The notes under the pieces were generated by a model. It was not told where the DNA came from, did not search any database, and was given only the letters and a program-made list of their open reading frames with translations. From the NCBI GenBank assembly GCA_958296405.1, contig OY282519.1:2898132-2962131 (forward strand): a stretch of DNA of 64,000 nucleotides, written 5' to 3'. Position 1 is the stretch's first letter. Every line of letters begins with the position of its first letter. Source of the stretch: an uncultured Pseudomonadales bacterium. GTDB taxonomy: Bacteria > Pseudomonadota > Gammaproteobacteria > Pseudomonadales > Azotimanducaceae. Position numbers and translations under genes: made by a program. Below are positions 1 through 10,044 of this stretch, one piece after another.

Positions 1-1065
1 ATCCTCGACGCTCGGCTCCACGACATCGATCTTCTGGAAGCGCCGGGACAAGGCGCGATCTTTCTCGAAGATGCCTCGGTACTCCTGATAGGTGGTGGAA
101 CCCATGCAGCGGATGTCGCCTGAGGCGAGCAGGGGCTTCAGCAGATTGGAGGCGTCCATGACGCCGCCGGAGGCGGCGCCGGCGCCGATGATGGTGTGAA
201 TCTCGTCGATGAAGAGAATGGCGTGCGGCGCGCGCTTCAACTCATTGAGCAGCATCTTGAAGCGTTTCTCGAAATCCCCCCGGTACTTGGTGCCGGCCAG
301 CAGCGCACCCAAGTCCAGCGCATAAACGGCGCTCTCGCGCACCACTTCCGGCACGTCCTCATCGACAATGCGCTTCGCCAAGCCTTCCGCGATGGCCGTT
401 TTGCCGACGCCGGATTCGCCCACCAGCAATGGATTGTTCTTGCGCCGTCGACAGAGGATCTGGATGACCCGCTCGACTTCGGCGTCCCTGCCGACCAAGG
501 GATCCACCTTGCCGGCGCGGGCCAAATTGTTCAGGTCTGTGGCGAACGCCTCCAAGGCGCTTTGCGGACGGCTCTCGCCGCCCTCTTCCTCGCGCTCCTC
601 GCGCGCTTCCGCGCCTTCGCCATCGGTGTCCACCTTCGAGATGCCGTGAGCGATGTAGTTCACGACGTCGATGCGCTTCACGTCCTGATGTTTCAGCAGG
701 TTCACCGAATGCGTCTCTTGCTCGTTGAAGATGGCGACGAGCAGGTTCGCGCCCGTCACCTCCTTCCGGTTGCTGGATTGCACATGAAAGACAGCGCGGC
801 GCAGCACCCGCTCGAAGCCCAACGTCGGCTGCGTGTCGCGATTGCTGTCTCCGGCGGGAATGAGAGGCGTGGTGCGCTCGATGTACTCCTCTAGCTCCGC
901 TCGCAGGCGGTCGAGATCGACGCCCACCTTCTTCAGCACATCCACCGCCACGGCGTCGTCGAGCAGCGCGCGCAGCAAATGCTCGACGGTGATGAACTCG
1001 TGACGTTTCGCCTTCGCCTCCTTGAAGGCCTCGTTGATCGTCACTTGTATTTCCTTGCTGAGCAT
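1..1065 (-). CDS. clpA: ClpA, ATPase subunit of the ClpAP protease (3' part cut by window edge)
   Basis: Only the first 355 codons are inside the window; the gene runs off the left edge. ClpA is a double-AAA+ unfoldase that feeds substrates to the ClpP peptidase in the cytoplasm. Visible parts are the N-terminal Clp repeat domain (about residues 1-145), an acidic linker (about 148-170), then the first AAA+ module with Walker A GESGVGKT at 216-223 and Walker B FIDEIH at 285-290. The ATG at 1065 lies 3 bases after the clpS stop, so the two form one transcription unit, the usual arrangement for this adaptor/unfoldase pair. Assignment as ClpA rather than ClpB or ClpC rests on the adjacent clpS and the short linker. 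Confidence 0.96.
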   Translation of the reverse strand, partial: MLSKEIQVTINEAFKEAKAKRHEFITVEHLLRALLDDAVAVDVLKKVGVDLDRLRAELEEYIERTTPLIPAGDSNRDTQPTLGFERVLRRAVFHVQSSNRKEVTGANLLVAIFNEQETHSVNLLKHQDVKRIDVVNYIAHGISKVDTDGEGAEAREEREEEGGESRPQSALEAFATDLNNLARAGKVDPLVGRDAEVERVIQILCRRRKNNPLLVGESGVGKTAIAEGLAKRIVDEDVPEVVRESAVYALDLGALLAGTKYRGDFEKRFKMLLNELKRAPHAILFIDEIHTIIGAGAASGGVMDASNLLKPLLASGDIRCMGSTTYQEYRGIFEKDRALSRRFQKIDVVEPSVED

Positions 1066-1068
1066 GGG

Positions 1069-1524
1069 TCAGTCCGTTATCTCTATCTTGGACAGGAGGG
1101 GGTGATCGTTTTCGCGCGCGTAATGGTTGACCTGCTCGGCCTTCGTCTCCGCGATGTCGCGCGGATAGATGCCAACGACGGCGCTGCCGGCAGTGTGTAC
1201 CGCGAGCATGATCTGCACGGCCTTCTCGCGTTCCATCGCGAAGAAGACCTCCAGCACATGCACCACGAACTCCATCGGCGTGTAGTCATCGTTCAAGAGC
1301 AGCACCTTGAACATGGGAGGCCGCTTGGTCGCTGGCTTCGTCTCCTCCGGCGCGATGACGACATCGCCACTCGGCAGATCGTCCGCGTCTTCGGGTTGCG
1401 CGGCGGCTTTCGGCGCACCAGAGGGCGCACCAGAGATGGGCGCGCGCCGCGCTCCCTCGCAGACCCATGCCGGCCACGCCGCACATCCGGGGCTTGTTGT
1501 CTGTGCGGTTGGCGAGAAGACCAT
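1069..1524 (-). CDS. clpS: ClpS, N-end-rule adaptor of ClpAP
   Basis: ClpS binds the ClpA N-domain and delivers N-degron substrates. The C-terminal ~100 residues match the family closely: [17 protein letters not shown], the HTAG segment and a NHYAREN..PLL end. I chose the ATG at 1524 because GGGAG lies 7 bases upstream; this gives 151 residues, about 45 more than a typical ClpS. The extra N-terminus is Pro/Ala/Gly-rich and contains a short DNA duplication encoding a repeated SGAP-like segment, so it is probably disordered. A TTG at 1569 would extend it further. A shorter true start cannot be excluded, but no ATG, GTG or TTG appears between the chosen start and the conserved core except the Met at its edge. 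Confidence 0.9.
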   Translation of the reverse strand: MVFSPTAQTTSPGCAAWPAWVCEGARRAPISGAPSGAPKAAAQPEDADDLPSGDVVIAPEETKPATKRPPMFKVLLLNDDYTPMEFVVHVLEVFFAMEREKAVQIMLAVHTAGSAVVGIYPRDIAETKAEQVNHYARENDHPLLSKIEITD

Positions 1525-1887
1525 GCAGGCACTCCCGACGCTGCGCCCAAGGCGAAGCGAACGCGGCAATCATACTTGAAATCGCCAAAGCCGGGTTGCG
1601 CGAAACCCTGCAGGGCGGCGCTGCTTGGCCGCGCGCAGGAACGCCTTTGCCGTGCTCGCCGCGGCGCGCGAAGGCGCCTTGGCGTCCTGCCGCTGGGTGG
1701 CCAGCTGCCGCTGGGTGGCCAGTCAGTGAGTCGATGCTATGATGCATGGGCGCTGGACGCTCGCCGACGATGGAGCAGCGATGCATCAGCACCGGGGCGG
1801 CGCAAGGCTACCCCGACCCGCGTGCGGTCGAGCCTTCGACAGCCAGACTTGGCCGCCCACAGCGTTGGCAAGGTGGACGTTGCCCCC
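1525..1887. other. Gene-free divergent region between clpS and the AAA ATPase gene
   Basis: About 360 bases with no convincing gene. On the minus strand a TATGAT hexamer (plus-strand 1569-1574) could be the -10 box of the clpSA unit, with no good -35 partner. An 18-base tandem duplication sits at 1687-1722. On the plus strand a weak AGGTGG lies before the ATPase ATG. Several long frames cross this stretch but look like GC-rich noise. Confidence 0.5.
1687..1722. repeat. 18-base tandem repeat, two perfect copies
   Basis: CTGCCGCTGGGTGGCCAG occurs twice back to back (1687-1704 and 1705-1722) in the non-coding region upstream of the ATPase gene. Confidence 0.9.
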
Positions 1888-2982
1888 ATGATTCGAAGGA
1901 TCTATATCGACAACTTCCGCTGCTTGAGCAACTTTGAGCTCGAACTTTCGGAAACGAACATCCTGCTTGGGGCCAATGGCACGGGCAAGACGTCAGTGTT
2001 GGACGTTTTGAGGCGGATCCAAGACTTCATTGTTCAGGGGTCGAAAGTCTCCGATGCTTTTGCCGGCAGGCACGTTTCCGTCGGCCGCGAAGGAGCGCTC
2101 CAGCGCTTCGAAATCGACGTGTCTGCAGAGGGCAAGGTCTACCGATACTCGCTCGCCATCGATCATGACCGGATACGCGGAAAAGCGCGGATCGACGAAG
2201 AGACGCTGCTTCTCGATGGTCGGCCTCTGCTGGAGTTCAAGCAAGGCAATGCGCAGCTCTATCACGACGACCACGAGAGAGGGCCGGCCTATCCCTTCGA
2301 TTGGACGCAATCGGCTTTGAGCGTCCTGAACGAACGACTCGACAACAAGAAGCTCTTTCGGTTCAAGAGAGAAATCGCCAATTGCGTGGTCGTCCATCCG
2401 TGTCCGCCTCTGTTCCGCTCCGAAAGCAGAACAGAGAAGGAAATCGTCGATCCCCGGATGCGCAATTTCGTGGATTGGTACCGCCATGCAGTTCAAGAGA
2501 ACATGGGGGCCGTGCCAAGGCTCTTCACCGAACTTGGCCATGTGCTGCCTGGGTTCGAGTCGATCAACCTCGCCGAGTCCGGCGATGCTCGGGTGCTCAA
2601 GGTGAGGTATCGCGAATCCGATGTGGCGAAGGATTACCGTTTCGGTGATCTGTCCGATGGCCAACGAGCGCTCATCGCGCTGTATGGTATTGTTTTCCTT
2701 CCCAATTACCGCATTTCGCTGTTCATCGACGAACCGGACAACTACCTTGCATTGCGAGAGATCCAGCCTTGGGTCGCCGCGGTCACGGAGCGTTGCGGCG
2801 AATCCTTGGAACAGCTCGTGGTCATCTCCCACCATCCGGTGATGATCGACTTTTTGGCAGGAAGCGAGGGCAAGTGGTTCTCTCGCCAACAGGATGGTCC
2901 CGCCCGCGTCAGCGACGAGCCCGGCGCGCTCGTTGAGGGACTGACGCTTTCGGAGACGATTGCCAGGGGCTGGCACGAGTGA
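1888..2982 (+). CDS. AAA family ATPase (AAA_21 / predicted ATP-binding protein), 364 aa
   Basis: A single-domain ABC/SMC-like ATPase. It has Walker A GANGTGKT at residues 28-35, an LSDGQR signature near the C-terminal third, Walker B ISLFIDEPDN and a switch histidine in VVISHHP. The fold is split by about 200 residues of insert between the Walker motifs, as in AAA_21 and OLD-type ATPases; no TOPRIM nuclease domain follows. Start at ATG 1888; an in-frame GTG at 1873 is an alternative. It sits between clpS and the cold-shock gene, which are normally adjacent in gammaproteobacteria, so it looks like an insertion. Such solo ATPases occur as parts of defence systems or as housekeeping orphans; no partner gene is visible here, so its role is unknown. 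Confidence 0.85.
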   Translation: MIRRIYIDNFRCLSNFELELSETNILLGANGTGKTSVLDVLRRIQDFIVQGSKVSDAFAGRHVSVGREGALQRFEIDVSAEGKVYRYSLAIDHDRIRGKARIDEETLLLDGRPLLEFKQGNAQLYHDDHERGPAYPFDWTQSALSVLNERLDNKKLFRFKREIANCVVVHPCPPLFRSESRTEKEIVDPRMRNFVDWYRHAVQENMGAVPRLFTELGHVLPGFESINLAESGDARVLKVRYRESDVAKDYRFGDLSDGQRALIALYGIVFLPNYRISLFIDEPDNYLALREIQPWVAAVTERCGESLEQLVVISHHPVMIDFLAGSEGKWFSRQQDGPARVSDEPGALVEGLTLSETIARGWHE

Positions 2983-3145
2983 CGGCCCCACAGCCAGCGA
3001 CGACGCCCGCGCCAACACCCTCGTCACCTCTGCCGGCATCCCGCGCGACGGTGCCCTTGACAGGTGGGCGACTGCGAGCGAAAGTCAGCTTGGCGGGTGG
3101 ACGCTGGGCGTCAATGCTTGGCGTGGCCCATGCGAGGTTGCTGCG

Positions 3146-3391
3146 ATGGCCACTGGAACAGTCAAGTGGTTCAACAATGCCAAGGGGTACGGGTTCATCC
3201 TGCCCGAAGGCGGCGGCACGGATTTGTTCGCCCACTACTCCGCCATCACCATGCCCGGTTACAAGACGCTGCGCGCGGGGCAGATGGTGGAGTTTGAGGT
3301 TCAAGACGGCCCGAAGGGGCTGCATGCGGTGAACATCCGCGCCGTGGGGCCGCCGCCTGGAGAGCCGTTCGAGCCACGGGACGAGTTCTAG
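3146..3391 (+). CDS. Cold-shock domain protein, CspD/CspA type, 81 aa
   Basis: A small single-strand nucleic-acid-binding OB-fold protein. It begins MATGTVKWFNNAKGYGFI, with RNP1 (KGYGFI, residues 13-18) and RNP2-like DLFAHY (26-31). The length is close to CspD. ATG 3146 has GAGG 8 bases upstream. Upstream in-frame codons exist back to 2960, but the family starts at this methionine. Its location by clpS and icd matches the usual cspD position, although the ATPase gene now separates it from clpS. A short proline-rich tail (PPPGEPFEP) follows the domain. Confidence 0.93.
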   Translation: MATGTVKWFNNAKGYGFILPEGGGTDLFAHYSAITMPGYKTLRAGQMVEFEVQDGPKGLHAVNIRAVGPPPGEPFEPRDEF

Positions 3392-3467
3392 GCCGAGAAG
3401 GGGAGCTTGCCAAGGCTGCGGCGCCATCTGGTGTCGGCGACAGCGCCTTTCCGAGCACCCCAACGCC

Positions 3468-3492
3468 ATTCCCGAAACGCTATTCCCGAAAC
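3468..3492. repeat. Short direct repeat over the SDR stop codon
   Basis: ATTCCCGAAAC is present at 3468-3478 and again at 3482-3492, a 14-base period. The second copy overlaps the 3' end of the SDR gene, so this may be a small duplication at the end of that gene. Confidence 0.8.
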
Positions 3493-4283
3493 AGGTGGGT
3501 GCGCCCGCCGTCCACCACCAAGTCGCAGCAGGTCACGAAGCGCCCCGCATCGCTCGCCAGATACAGCGCGGCTTCGGCGATGTCCTCGGCGAGGCCGGAT
3601 TGCGGAATGGGCGCTGCCCGCGCCAGGTTGCGCTTCAGCTTCTCCAACTTGCGCTCGTTTTCGGCATCGGAGAGCGTGTTGGCGCGTTCGGAGCCGCCCC
3701 AGAAGATCGGCGTGGCGATGGCCCCCGGCGAAATGGCGTTGACGCGGATGCCGAACGGGCCTAGCTGCACGCCGGCAAGCCGCGTGTAGTGCGTCACCGC
3801 GGCCTTCAAGGTGGAGTAGAGAATGTTGCCTTGGCTATGGCGCAGCGCGGCAATGCTGGAGTTGTTGATGATGGCGCCGCCGCCGGCCGCCTTGAGCGGC
3901 TCGATGGCGTGCTTGACGCCGAGCATGACGCTGGCGAGCAGCAGCTTCACGCCATAGTCGATCTGCTCTGGCGTGATGGCGTCCACCTCGCCGGCGGTGG
4001 GGCCGCCGGCATTGTTGAACAGCACGTCCAACCGCCCGAAGCGCTCCACGGCGTGCTCGATGGCGGCTTGGATGTCGCCTTCCCGCTTGACATCGCACTC
4101 AAGGTACAGCGCGTTGGCGCCCAAACGCTCCGCCAACGCCGCGCCCTTTGCCTTGGAGCGGCCGGTGAGCGCCACTTGCGCGCCCTCGGCCACAAACAAC
4201 TCGGCGGTGGCGGCGCCGATGCCGCTGGTGCCGCCGGTGATGACGGCCACCTTGCCTTCGAGGCGCCCTGCCCGTTCGCTCAT
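3480..4283 (-). CDS. SDR family oxidoreductase, 267 aa
   Basis: A classical short-chain dehydrogenase/reductase. It shows the NAD(P) motif TGGTSGIG (residues 16-23), NNAG at 90-93, the catalytic serine around 142-143 and YSTLK at 156-160. Overall length is typical. An Arg (GRS, 41-43) after the second strand hints at NADP use, but the evidence is weak. The ATG at 4283 is 9 bases after the icd stop on the same strand, so it is probably co-transcribed with icd. Substrate cannot be inferred. Confidence 0.93.
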   Translation of the reverse strand: MSERAGRLEGKVAVITGGTSGIGAATAELFVAEGAQVALTGRSKAKGAALAERLGANALYLECDVKREGDIQAAIEHAVERFGRLDVLFNNAGGPTAGEVDAITPEQIDYGVKLLLASVMLGVKHAIEPLKAAGGGAIINNSSIAALRHSQGNILYSTLKAAVTHYTRLAGVQLGPFGIRVNAISPGAIATPIFWGGSERANTLSDAENERKLEKLKRNLARAAPIPQSGLAEDIAEAALYLASDAGRFVTCCDLVVDGGRTHLFRE

Positions 4284-4292
4284 CGCGCTGCC

Positions 4293-5555
4293 TCAGCGCG
4301 GCATGTGGGCGATGGTCGCCTGGCCGAACTCCGAGCACTTGAGCAATTTGGCGCCGGTCATCAGGCGCTCGAAGTCGTAGGTGACGGTTTTGTCGGAAAT
4401 GGCGGCTTCCATGCCGGCGACGATGAGGTCTGCCGCTTCGCGCCAACCCAAGTGCCGCAGCATCATTTCGGCGGAAAGGATGAGGGAGCCTGGGTTCACC
4501 TTGTCTTGGCCGGCGTACTTGGGCGCCGTGCCGTGGGTGGCCTCGAACAGCGCGATGGCGTCGCCGAGGTTGGCGCCCGGAGCGATGCCGATGCCGCCCA
4601 CTTGAGCGGCCAGCGCGTCGGAAAGGTAATCGCCGTTCAGGTTCATGGTGGCGATGACGTCGTATTCGTCCGGGCGCGTGAGAATCTGCTGCAGCATCGC
4701 GTCCGCAATCATGTCCTTCACGACGATTTGGCGGCCCGTGCGGGGATTGGTCAGTTCGTGCCAAGGGCCGCCATCGAGAGGCGTGGCGCCGAACTCCTGC
4801 GCCGCCAGCCGATACCCCCAATCCTTGAACGCGCCCTCGGTGAACTTCATGATGTTCCCCTTGTGGACGAAGGTGACGGAGCGCCGATCTTCCGCGATGG
4901 CGTATTGCAGCGCCTTGCGCACCAAGCGCTCTGTGCCCTCCACCGAGATGGGCTTCACGCCGATGCCGCAGTGCTGCGGGAAGCGGATCTTGGCGACTCC
5001 CATCTCCTCGCGCAGAAACGCGATCAGCTTGTCCGCGGCGGCGGAATCCGCCTCCCACTCGACGCCGGCGTAGATGTCCTCCGTGTTCTCGCGGAAGATC
5101 ACCATGTCTGTCTTCTGCGGGGCGACAACCGGGCTCGGCACGCCGTTCAGCCAACGCACCGGGCGCTGGCAAACATACAGGTCGAGCCGCTGCCGCAGGG
5201 CAACGTTCAGCGAACGGATGCCGCCGCCCACCGGCGTGGTCATTGGCCCCTTGATGCCGACCAGGAACTCGCTCATCGCCTCGAGCGTCTCATCCGGCAG
5301 CCATTCGTCCGCGCCGTACAGCTGCAAGGACTTTTCGCCAGCGTAGATCTCCATCCACGCGATGGAGCGGGCGTCGCCGTAGCTCTGCCGCACCGCCGCA
5401 TCGACGACTTGGCGCATCACCGGCGTGATGTCGATGCCGATGCCATCGCCCTCGATGAACGGGATGATGGGATGGTCGGGAACGTTTAGGCTGCCGTCCT
5501 CGGCAAGGGTGATTTTGTCTCCGTCGCCGGGGATGGCGATGTGTTCATAGCCCAT
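4293..5555 (-). CDS. icd: NADP-dependent isocitrate dehydrogenase, E. coli type, 420 aa
   Basis: Oxidative decarboxylation of isocitrate to 2-oxoglutarate in the TCA cycle. The protein matches the E. coli enzyme along its whole length, including IRSLNVALR, where Ser115 corresponds to the Ser113 phosphorylated by AceK; also [17 protein letters not shown] and TMTYDFERL-like C-terminal blocks. ATG 5555 has GGAG 6 bases upstream; upstream codons in the frame are not conserved. Isocitrate lyase (aceA) is 4.5 kb away, so the branch point between TCA cycle and glyoxylate shunt is encoded locally; regulation by AceK is only inferred from the conserved serine. Confidence 0.97.
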   Translation of the reverse strand: MGYEHIAIPGDGDKITLAEDGSLNVPDHPIIPFIEGDGIGIDITPVMRQVVDAAVRQSYGDARSIAWMEIYAGEKSLQLYGADEWLPDETLEAMSEFLVGIKGPMTTPVGGGIRSLNVALRQRLDLYVCQRPVRWLNGVPSPVVAPQKTDMVIFRENTEDIYAGVEWEADSAAADKLIAFLREEMGVAKIRFPQHCGIGVKPISVEGTERLVRKALQYAIAEDRRSVTFVHKGNIMKFTEGAFKDWGYRLAAQEFGATPLDGGPWHELTNPRTGRQIVVKDMIADAMLQQILTRPDEYDVIATMNLNGDYLSDALAAQVGGIGIAPGANLGDAIALFEATHGTAPKYAGQDKVNPGSLILSAEMMLRHLGWREAADLIVAGMEAAISDKTVTYDFERLMTGAKLLKCSEFGQATIAHMPR

Positions 5556-5643
5556 TGAGTGCTCCGCGTGATGGGATTGGCGCGAAGCGTCCAATTCTAG
5601 CATCGCTGGCGGCAGCGCTGGCGTGAGGCTGCCTGCCCGCGGC

Positions 5644-6123
5644 CTAGTCCGGCGAGCCTTGCCGCATCCAACCGGCGGCGCGGTCGCCATCGTCGGCGGT
5701 GGCGCGCACCCACGCGGCGTCCGAACCGCGCGTCTCCTTCTTCCAGAACACCGCTTGCGTCTTCAGGTGATCCATCAAGAACTCGCACCCGGCGAAGGCC
5801 GCGGCGCGATGCGCGGAGGCGGCCAGCACGAGCACGATTTGGTCCGCTGGGCGCAGTTCGCCGACCCGATGCACGATGACGACCTCGTCCAGCGGCCAGC
5901 GCGCCTGCGCCTGTTCGACGATCTGTTCGATGCTCGCCTCGGTCATGCCCGGATAGTGTTCCAGGAACAGCGCGTCGGTGCGCTCCCCGGCGCGGGCGTT
6001 GTCCCGCACCAGCCCGGCGAACGCGACGATGGCGCCGCAGTTTCCGCCGACGCGCTCGCGCACTGCGGCCCACTCTCGCTCAAGGGAGAAATCCCCCGCC
6101 TGCACGCGAATGGAGACGCCCAT
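5644..6123 (-). CDS. moaE: MoaE, molybdopterin synthase catalytic subunit, 159 aa
   Basis: MoaE converts cyclic pyranopterin monophosphate to molybdopterin using sulfur carried by MoaD. Recognisable features are the [11 protein letters not shown] block, the LEHYPGM motif, [15 protein letters not shown] and the lysine-rich active-site segment [11 protein letters not shown] near the C-terminus. The ATG at 6123 is 5 bases past the moaD stop. Third gene of a moaC-moaD-moaE unit, likely supplying cofactor for the formate dehydrogenase encoded at 36-41 kb. Confidence 0.95.
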   Translation of the reverse strand: MGVSIRVQAGDFSLEREWAAVRERVGGNCGAIVAFAGLVRDNARAGERTDALFLEHYPGMTEASIEQIVEQAQARWPLDEVVIVHRVGELRPADQIVLVLAASAHRAAAFAGCEFLMDHLKTQAVFWKKETRGSDAAWVRATADDGDRAAGWMRQGSPD

Positions 6124-6128
6124 GGCGG

Positions 6129-6386
6129 CTAACCTCCGGTCACCGGCGGCAGGAAAGCGACTTCGTCCCCGGCGGAGAGCGCCGTTTCCAAGCTCGCCAC
6201 GATGACTTGGTTCACCGCCACGCGCACCTCGCCGGCGTCGATGGCAGCCGCCGCGGTCGCGTCGAGTTCGCGCACCAGCGCGGCGCGCAGATCGCAGAGC
6301 GTGGCGGATGGCGGCAGCGCGACGTCCATGCCGTCGGCGCCCGCCACCTCGCGCAAAGACGCGAAGAACTTGACGCACACGTTCAT
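6129..6386 (-). CDS. moaD: MoaD, molybdopterin synthase sulfur-carrier subunit, 85 aa
   Basis: A ubiquitin-fold sulfur carrier that ends in the required Gly-Gly (PPVTGG), which is adenylated and thiocarboxylated. The start [13 protein letters not shown] is typical. Its ATG overlaps the moaC stop as ATGA (6383-6386), implying translational coupling. Slightly longer than the common 81 residues. Confidence 0.95.
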   Translation of the reverse strand: MNVCVKFFASLREVAGADGMDVALPPSATLCDLRAALVRELDATAAAAIDAGEVRVAVNQVIVASLETALSAGDEVAFLPPVTGG

Positions 6387-6853
6387 CGTTGCCAAGCGCC
6401 GCTGCGCCCGCCTTCCTTGCTCAGGAGCTCCACCGCTTCGATGCGCATGCCGCGGTCGATGGCCTTGCACATGTCGTACACGGTGAGCGCAGCGACGCTC
6501 GCGGCGGTGAGCGCCTCCATCTCCACGCCGGTGCGCGCCGTCACTTGGCAGGCCGCGGTGATCTTCAGCTTGGCATCGCCCTCCGCCTCGAAGTCCACGC
6601 TCGCAGTGGACAGCGGCAGCGGATGGCACAGGGGAATCAGGTCGCTGGTGCGTTTGGCGGCTTGGATGCCGGCAACCCGGGCAACGGCGAGCACGTCGCC
6701 CTTGGGATTGCCGCCGGCGAAAATCTCGGCCAGCGTCGCCGGCTGCATCGCCACCGTGGCCGCGGCGCGCGCCACCCGCTCGGTGACGGCCTTGGCCGAC
6801 ACATCGACCATGCGCGCCGCGCCATGCTCATCAAGGTGGGTCAGCCGAGCCAT
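6383..6853 (-). CDS. moaC: MoaC, cyclic pyranopterin monophosphate synthase, 156 aa
   Basis: Second step of molybdenum-cofactor synthesis, working after MoaA, which is not in this window. The sequence has the family start [19 protein letters not shown], the [12 protein letters not shown] block and the [17 protein letters not shown]-like C-terminal helix. An in-frame extension of 12 codons upstream of ATG 6853 is not conserved. No strong Shine-Dalgarno is visible. It heads the moaCDE unit and is transcribed divergently from mnmA. Confidence 0.96.
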   Translation of the reverse strand: MARLTHLDEHGAARMVDVSAKAVTERVARAAATVAMQPATLAEIFAGGNPKGDVLAVARVAGIQAAKRTSDLIPLCHPLPLSTASVDFEAEGDAKLKITAACQVTARTGVEMEALTAASVAALTVYDMCKAIDRGMRIEAVELLSKEGGRSGAWQR

Positions 6854-7029
6854 GCCGGCGATTACAAACCAGCGCGGCCAGCCTTGCAATGCGCAGCCTC
6901 TTCGCGGCGTGGCCGCCGCCCATGCGCTGGGCGTCGGCGCCGGCGCGACGGGGCGCCCTCGGCGGCGCCCGGATAGGGCGTCCGCTTGATGGTGAGTACA
7001 ATGCGCAGGGTTTGCTTGGACGGTGTGCG

Positions 7030-8115
7030 GTGGACGCCTCGACCATCATCGTGGGCATGTCCGGCGGCGTGGACTCCGCTGTCGCGGCGCTGCTCCTCAA
7101 GCGCGAGGGACACGCCGTCGCCGGCGTCTTCATGAAGAACTGGGATGAAGACGACGGCGGCGAGTTCTGCACCGCCGCGGCCGATTTCGAGGACGCTCGC
7201 CGCGTCTGCGACGCCTTGGACATCGAGCTGCTGCAGGCGAGCTTTGCGGCCGAGTATTGGGATGCCGTGTTCGAGGTGTTCCTCGCTGAGCACCGCGCCG
7301 GACGCACGCCCAATCCCGATGTGCTCTGCAACAGCGAGATCAAGTTCAAGTTGTTCCTCCAATACGCCCAAACCCTCGGCGCCGACGGCATCGCCACCGG
7401 CCACTACGCGCGCTCGCGCTGGGTGGACGGCGATTTCCAATTGCTGAAGGGCGCCGATGCCGGCAAGGATCAGAGCTACTTCCTGCATGGCGTGCCGGCC
7501 GAGCGGTTGGCGCCGTGCCGATTTCCGCTGGGCGAGTTGACGAAGCCCGAGGTGCGGCGCCTTGCCCAGGAAGCGCGTTTGACCGTCCACGACAAGCAAG
7601 ACAGCACCGGCATCTGCTTCATTGGCGAACGTCCGTTCGGGGCGTTCCTCGCTCGCTATCTGCCGCCGGCGCCTGGCGCCATCGTGGCCACGGACGGCGC
7701 CGTGCTGGGCGAGCACCAGGGCCTCGCTTGGTACACCTTGGGGCAACGCCAAGGGCTCGGCATTGGCGGCTTGGCAGGACGGCGCGCGGCGCCTTGGTAC
7801 GTCGTCGCCAAGCGTCCGGCGCCGAACGAACTCGTGGTCAGCCAGAACGAGGGAGACCTCTTGAGCAAAGGGCTCATCGCCAAAGGCGTCAACTGGCTTG
7901 CGGACGTCGACCTGCCGCTGCGCTGCACCGCGAAGACGCGCTATCGACAACCCGACCAAGCCTGCCTTGCAACGCCCGCGCCAGACGATGGCCTGCGGCT
8001 CGATTTCGACGCCCCGCAGCGCGCGGTGACGCCGGGGCAATACGCCTGCCTCTACGCCGGCGAGCGCTGCTTGGGCGGCGGCGTCATCGAGACGGCCATC
8101 GGCGCCCACGCATGA
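7030..8115 (+). CDS. mnmA: MnmA, tRNA-specific 2-thiouridylase, 361 aa
   Basis: Thiolates uridine 34 of tRNA Lys, Glu and Gln. Motifs: PP-loop SGGVDS (residues 11-16), MKNWDEDDG, catalytic cysteines C100 in PNPDVLCN and C196 in [10 protein letters not shown], and the C-terminal CLGGG. I take the GTG at 7030 as the start because it gives the E. coli length (368 aa) and the conserved N-terminus; upstream codons back to 6889 are unlikely. The stop overlaps the purB ATG by 4 bases (ATGA). In many gammaproteobacteria hflD lies between mnmA and purB; it is absent here. Confidence 0.95.
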   Translation: MDASTIIVGMSGGVDSAVAALLLKREGHAVAGVFMKNWDEDDGGEFCTAAADFEDARRVCDALDIELLQASFAAEYWDAVFEVFLAEHRAGRTPNPDVLCNSEIKFKLFLQYAQTLGADGIATGHYARSRWVDGDFQLLKGADAGKDQSYFLHGVPAERLAPCRFPLGELTKPEVRRLAQEARLTVHDKQDSTGICFIGERPFGAFLARYLPPAPGAIVATDGAVLGEHQGLAWYTLGQRQGLGIGGLAGRRAAPWYVVAKRPAPNELVVSQNEGDLLSKGLIAKGVNWLADVDLPLRCTAKTRYRQPDQACLATPAPDDGLRLDFDAPQRAVTPGQYACLYAGERCLGGGVIETAIGAHA

Positions 8116-9920
8116 CGGACTTGAGCCCCCTCAGCGCCATCTCGCCGTTGGACGGCCGCTACCGCGCCCGCGTGGCAGCGCTCGCCCCCATCGTGAGCGA
8201 GTTCGGCCTGATGCGCCAGCGCGTGATGGTGGAGGTGGAGTGGTTTCTGCGCTTGGCGGCCGTGCCGTCGCGCTTGGGCTTCAGCCCGCTTGAAGGCCAC
8301 CAGCGCCGCGCCTGCGAAGCCATCTGGCGGCAGTTCTCGATGGCGGACGCGGAGCGCATTCGCGAGCTGGAGCGCATGACCAACCACGATGTGAAAGCGG
8401 TGGAGTACTTCGTCAAGGAGCGCATCGGCGCCATCGACGGCTTGGCGTCGCACGTCGAGTTCGTGCATTTCGCCTGCACGTCGGAGGACATCAACAACCT
8501 GGCCTACGCGACGCTCTTGCAGCGCGCGCGGGAAGAGGTGCTCGCGCCGGCGATGCGCGGCCTCATCGACGCCATCGCCGCGCTTGCCGCAGCGACCGCG
8601 CACGTGCCCATGCTGGCGCGAACGCACGGCCAAGCCGCTTCCCCCACCACCGCCGGCAAGGAACTCGCGGTGTTCGCAGCGCGCTTGCGGCGGCACGTCG
8701 CGGGCTTCGAGGCGGTGTCTGTGATGGGCAAGGCCAATGGCGCCTCCGGCAACTACAACGCCCATGTCGCCGCCTGCCCAGACATCGATTGGCCCCGCTT
8801 CGCGCAGGAGTTCGTCGAGGGCCTTGGCTTGGAGCACAACCCGCGCACCACGCAGATTGAGCCGCGCGACTACATGGCCGAATACTTCGATGCGCTGGCG
8901 CGATTCAACCAAACGCTGTTGGGCTTCGACCAAGACATGTGGGGCTACATCGCGCTCGGCTACTTCAAGCAGCGCTTGGCCGAAGGCGAAACCGGCAGCT
9001 CGACCATGCCGCACAAGGTGAACCCCATCGACTTTGAGAACTCCGAGGGGAACTTGGGCGTGGCGAACGCGCTCCTTGGGCACCTCGCGCGCAAGCTGGC
9101 GGTGTCGCGCTGGCAACGCGACCTGTCGGATTCCACGGCGCTGCGCAACGTCGGCGTGGCGCTTGGCCACTCGTTGGTGGCGTGGGGCTCGGCCAGCGCC
9201 GGCGTCGCCAAGCTGGAACTGCACCGAGAGCGCCTAGCGCAAGACTTGGAGGGCAGCTGGGAGGTGCTTACGGAGGCCGTGCAGACGGTGCTGCGGGCGG
9301 CCGGCGTGGCGGAGCCCTATGAGACGTTGAAGCGGTTGACGCGGGGGCGGCGCCTAGACGCCCGAGCCTTCGCAGAGTTGCTGGAAACGCTGCACTTGCC
9401 GCCAGAGGCCCGCGCGGCCCTCGCGGACTTGACGCCGGCGCGCTACACCGGCTTGGCGGCGGAACTCGCCAGCGGCGTGGCCGACGATGCGCCAGGCGCC
9501 GCGCGCATCGCCGAAGTGCCATGGGAGAGCCATTCACGGCGCCTGATGGCCGTGCGCCGCGCGACATTCATTGAGGAACAAGGCGTGCCAGAGGCCTTGG
9601 AACTGGACGGGCGCGACCCAGATGCCATGCACTTCATCGCCACCGATGCCACTGGCGAACCATTGGGCACGGCGCGCTTGTTGCCCGACGGCCAGATCGG
9701 CCGGGTGGCAGTGGTGGCGGACGCGCGGCGGCGCGGCATCGGCCAGCGTCTCGTGGCTCGGGCCGTGGCGACGGCGCGCCAACGCGGCGACGCCGGCGTT
9801 TGGCTGAATGCCCAAACCGACGCCTTGGGCCTCTACGAGCGAGCCGGTTTCCTAGCCGTCGGCGAGACGTTCCAAGAAGCTGGCATCCAGCACCAGAGAA
9901 TGGAGATGCGCTTCGATTGA
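8112..9920 (+). CDS. purB: Adenylosuccinate lyase fused to a C-terminal GNAT acetyltransferase domain, 602 aa
   Basis: Residues 1-~455 are a full-length PurB: SPLDGRY at the start, catalytic His172 in [12 protein letters not shown], and the fumarase-superfamily signature [11 protein letters not shown] (295-305) with the loop serine. PurB acts twice in purine synthesis (SAICAR to AICAR, and adenylosuccinate to AMP). Instead of stopping at about 456 like E. coli PurB, the frame continues without a stop into about 140 residues with GNAT features: [12 protein letters not shown], an acetyl-CoA loop RRRGIGQRL (540-548), and [16 protein letters not shown]. The second half resembles small stand-alone GNAT proteins of the ElaA/YjcF sort. 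I see no internal start with a good ribosome site at the join. Function of the fusion is unknown. Confidence 0.93.
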   Translation: MTDLSPLSAISPLDGRYRARVAALAPIVSEFGLMRQRVMVEVEWFLRLAAVPSRLGFSPLEGHQRRACEAIWRQFSMADAERIRELERMTNHDVKAVEYFVKERIGAIDGLASHVEFVHFACTSEDINNLAYATLLQRAREEVLAPAMRGLIDAIAALAAATAHVPMLARTHGQAASPTTAGKELAVFAARLRRHVAGFEAVSVMGKANGASGNYNAHVAACPDIDWPRFAQEFVEGLGLEHNPRTTQIEPRDYMAEYFDALARFNQTLLGFDQDMWGYIALGYFKQRLAEGETGSSTMPHKVNPIDFENSEGNLGVANALLGHLARKLAVSRWQRDLSDSTALRNVGVALGHSLVAWGSASAGVAKLELHRERLAQDLEGSWEVLTEAVQTVLRAAGVAEPYETLKRLTRGRRLDARAFAELLETLHLPPEARAALADLTPARYTGLAAELASGVADDAPGAARIAEVPWESHSRRLMAVRRATFIEEQGVPEALELDGRDPDAMHFIATDATGEPLGTARLLPDGQIGRVAVVADARRRGIGQRLVARAVATARQRGDAGVWLNAQTDALGLYERAGFLAVGETFQEAGIQHQRMEMRFD

Positions 9921-10004
9921 ACCGCTGCGGCACCCGGCACTTTCAATTCCTCTAGGGAAAGCATTACTTGTCTCCCTTTCTCTTTTTTTCACAAAGCGAC
10001 TGAC

Positions 10005-10010
10005 TAAAAT
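10005..10010 (+). promoter_or_regulatory. Candidate -10 box upstream of aceA
   Basis: TAAAAT lies 34 bases before the aceA ATG in the 124-base purB-aceA gap, just after an AT-rich stretch containing a run of seven Ts. No consensus -35 is found at the right distance, so this is tentative. Confidence 0.3.
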
Positions 10011-10044
10011 CCCTCGCGCTTTTCCCACACAGGACGACGAGGAC

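Noticed and set aside
3789-5489. A 566-codon plus-strand open frame opposite icd and the SDR gene
   Set aside because: It is antisense to two recognisable genes, shows low-complexity, histidine- and arginine-rich content and no family motif; typical of high-GC shadow frames.
9486-9920. GNAT domain as a separate gene after purB
   Set aside because: The frame is continuous with PurB and no clear ribosome site with an internal start is visible.
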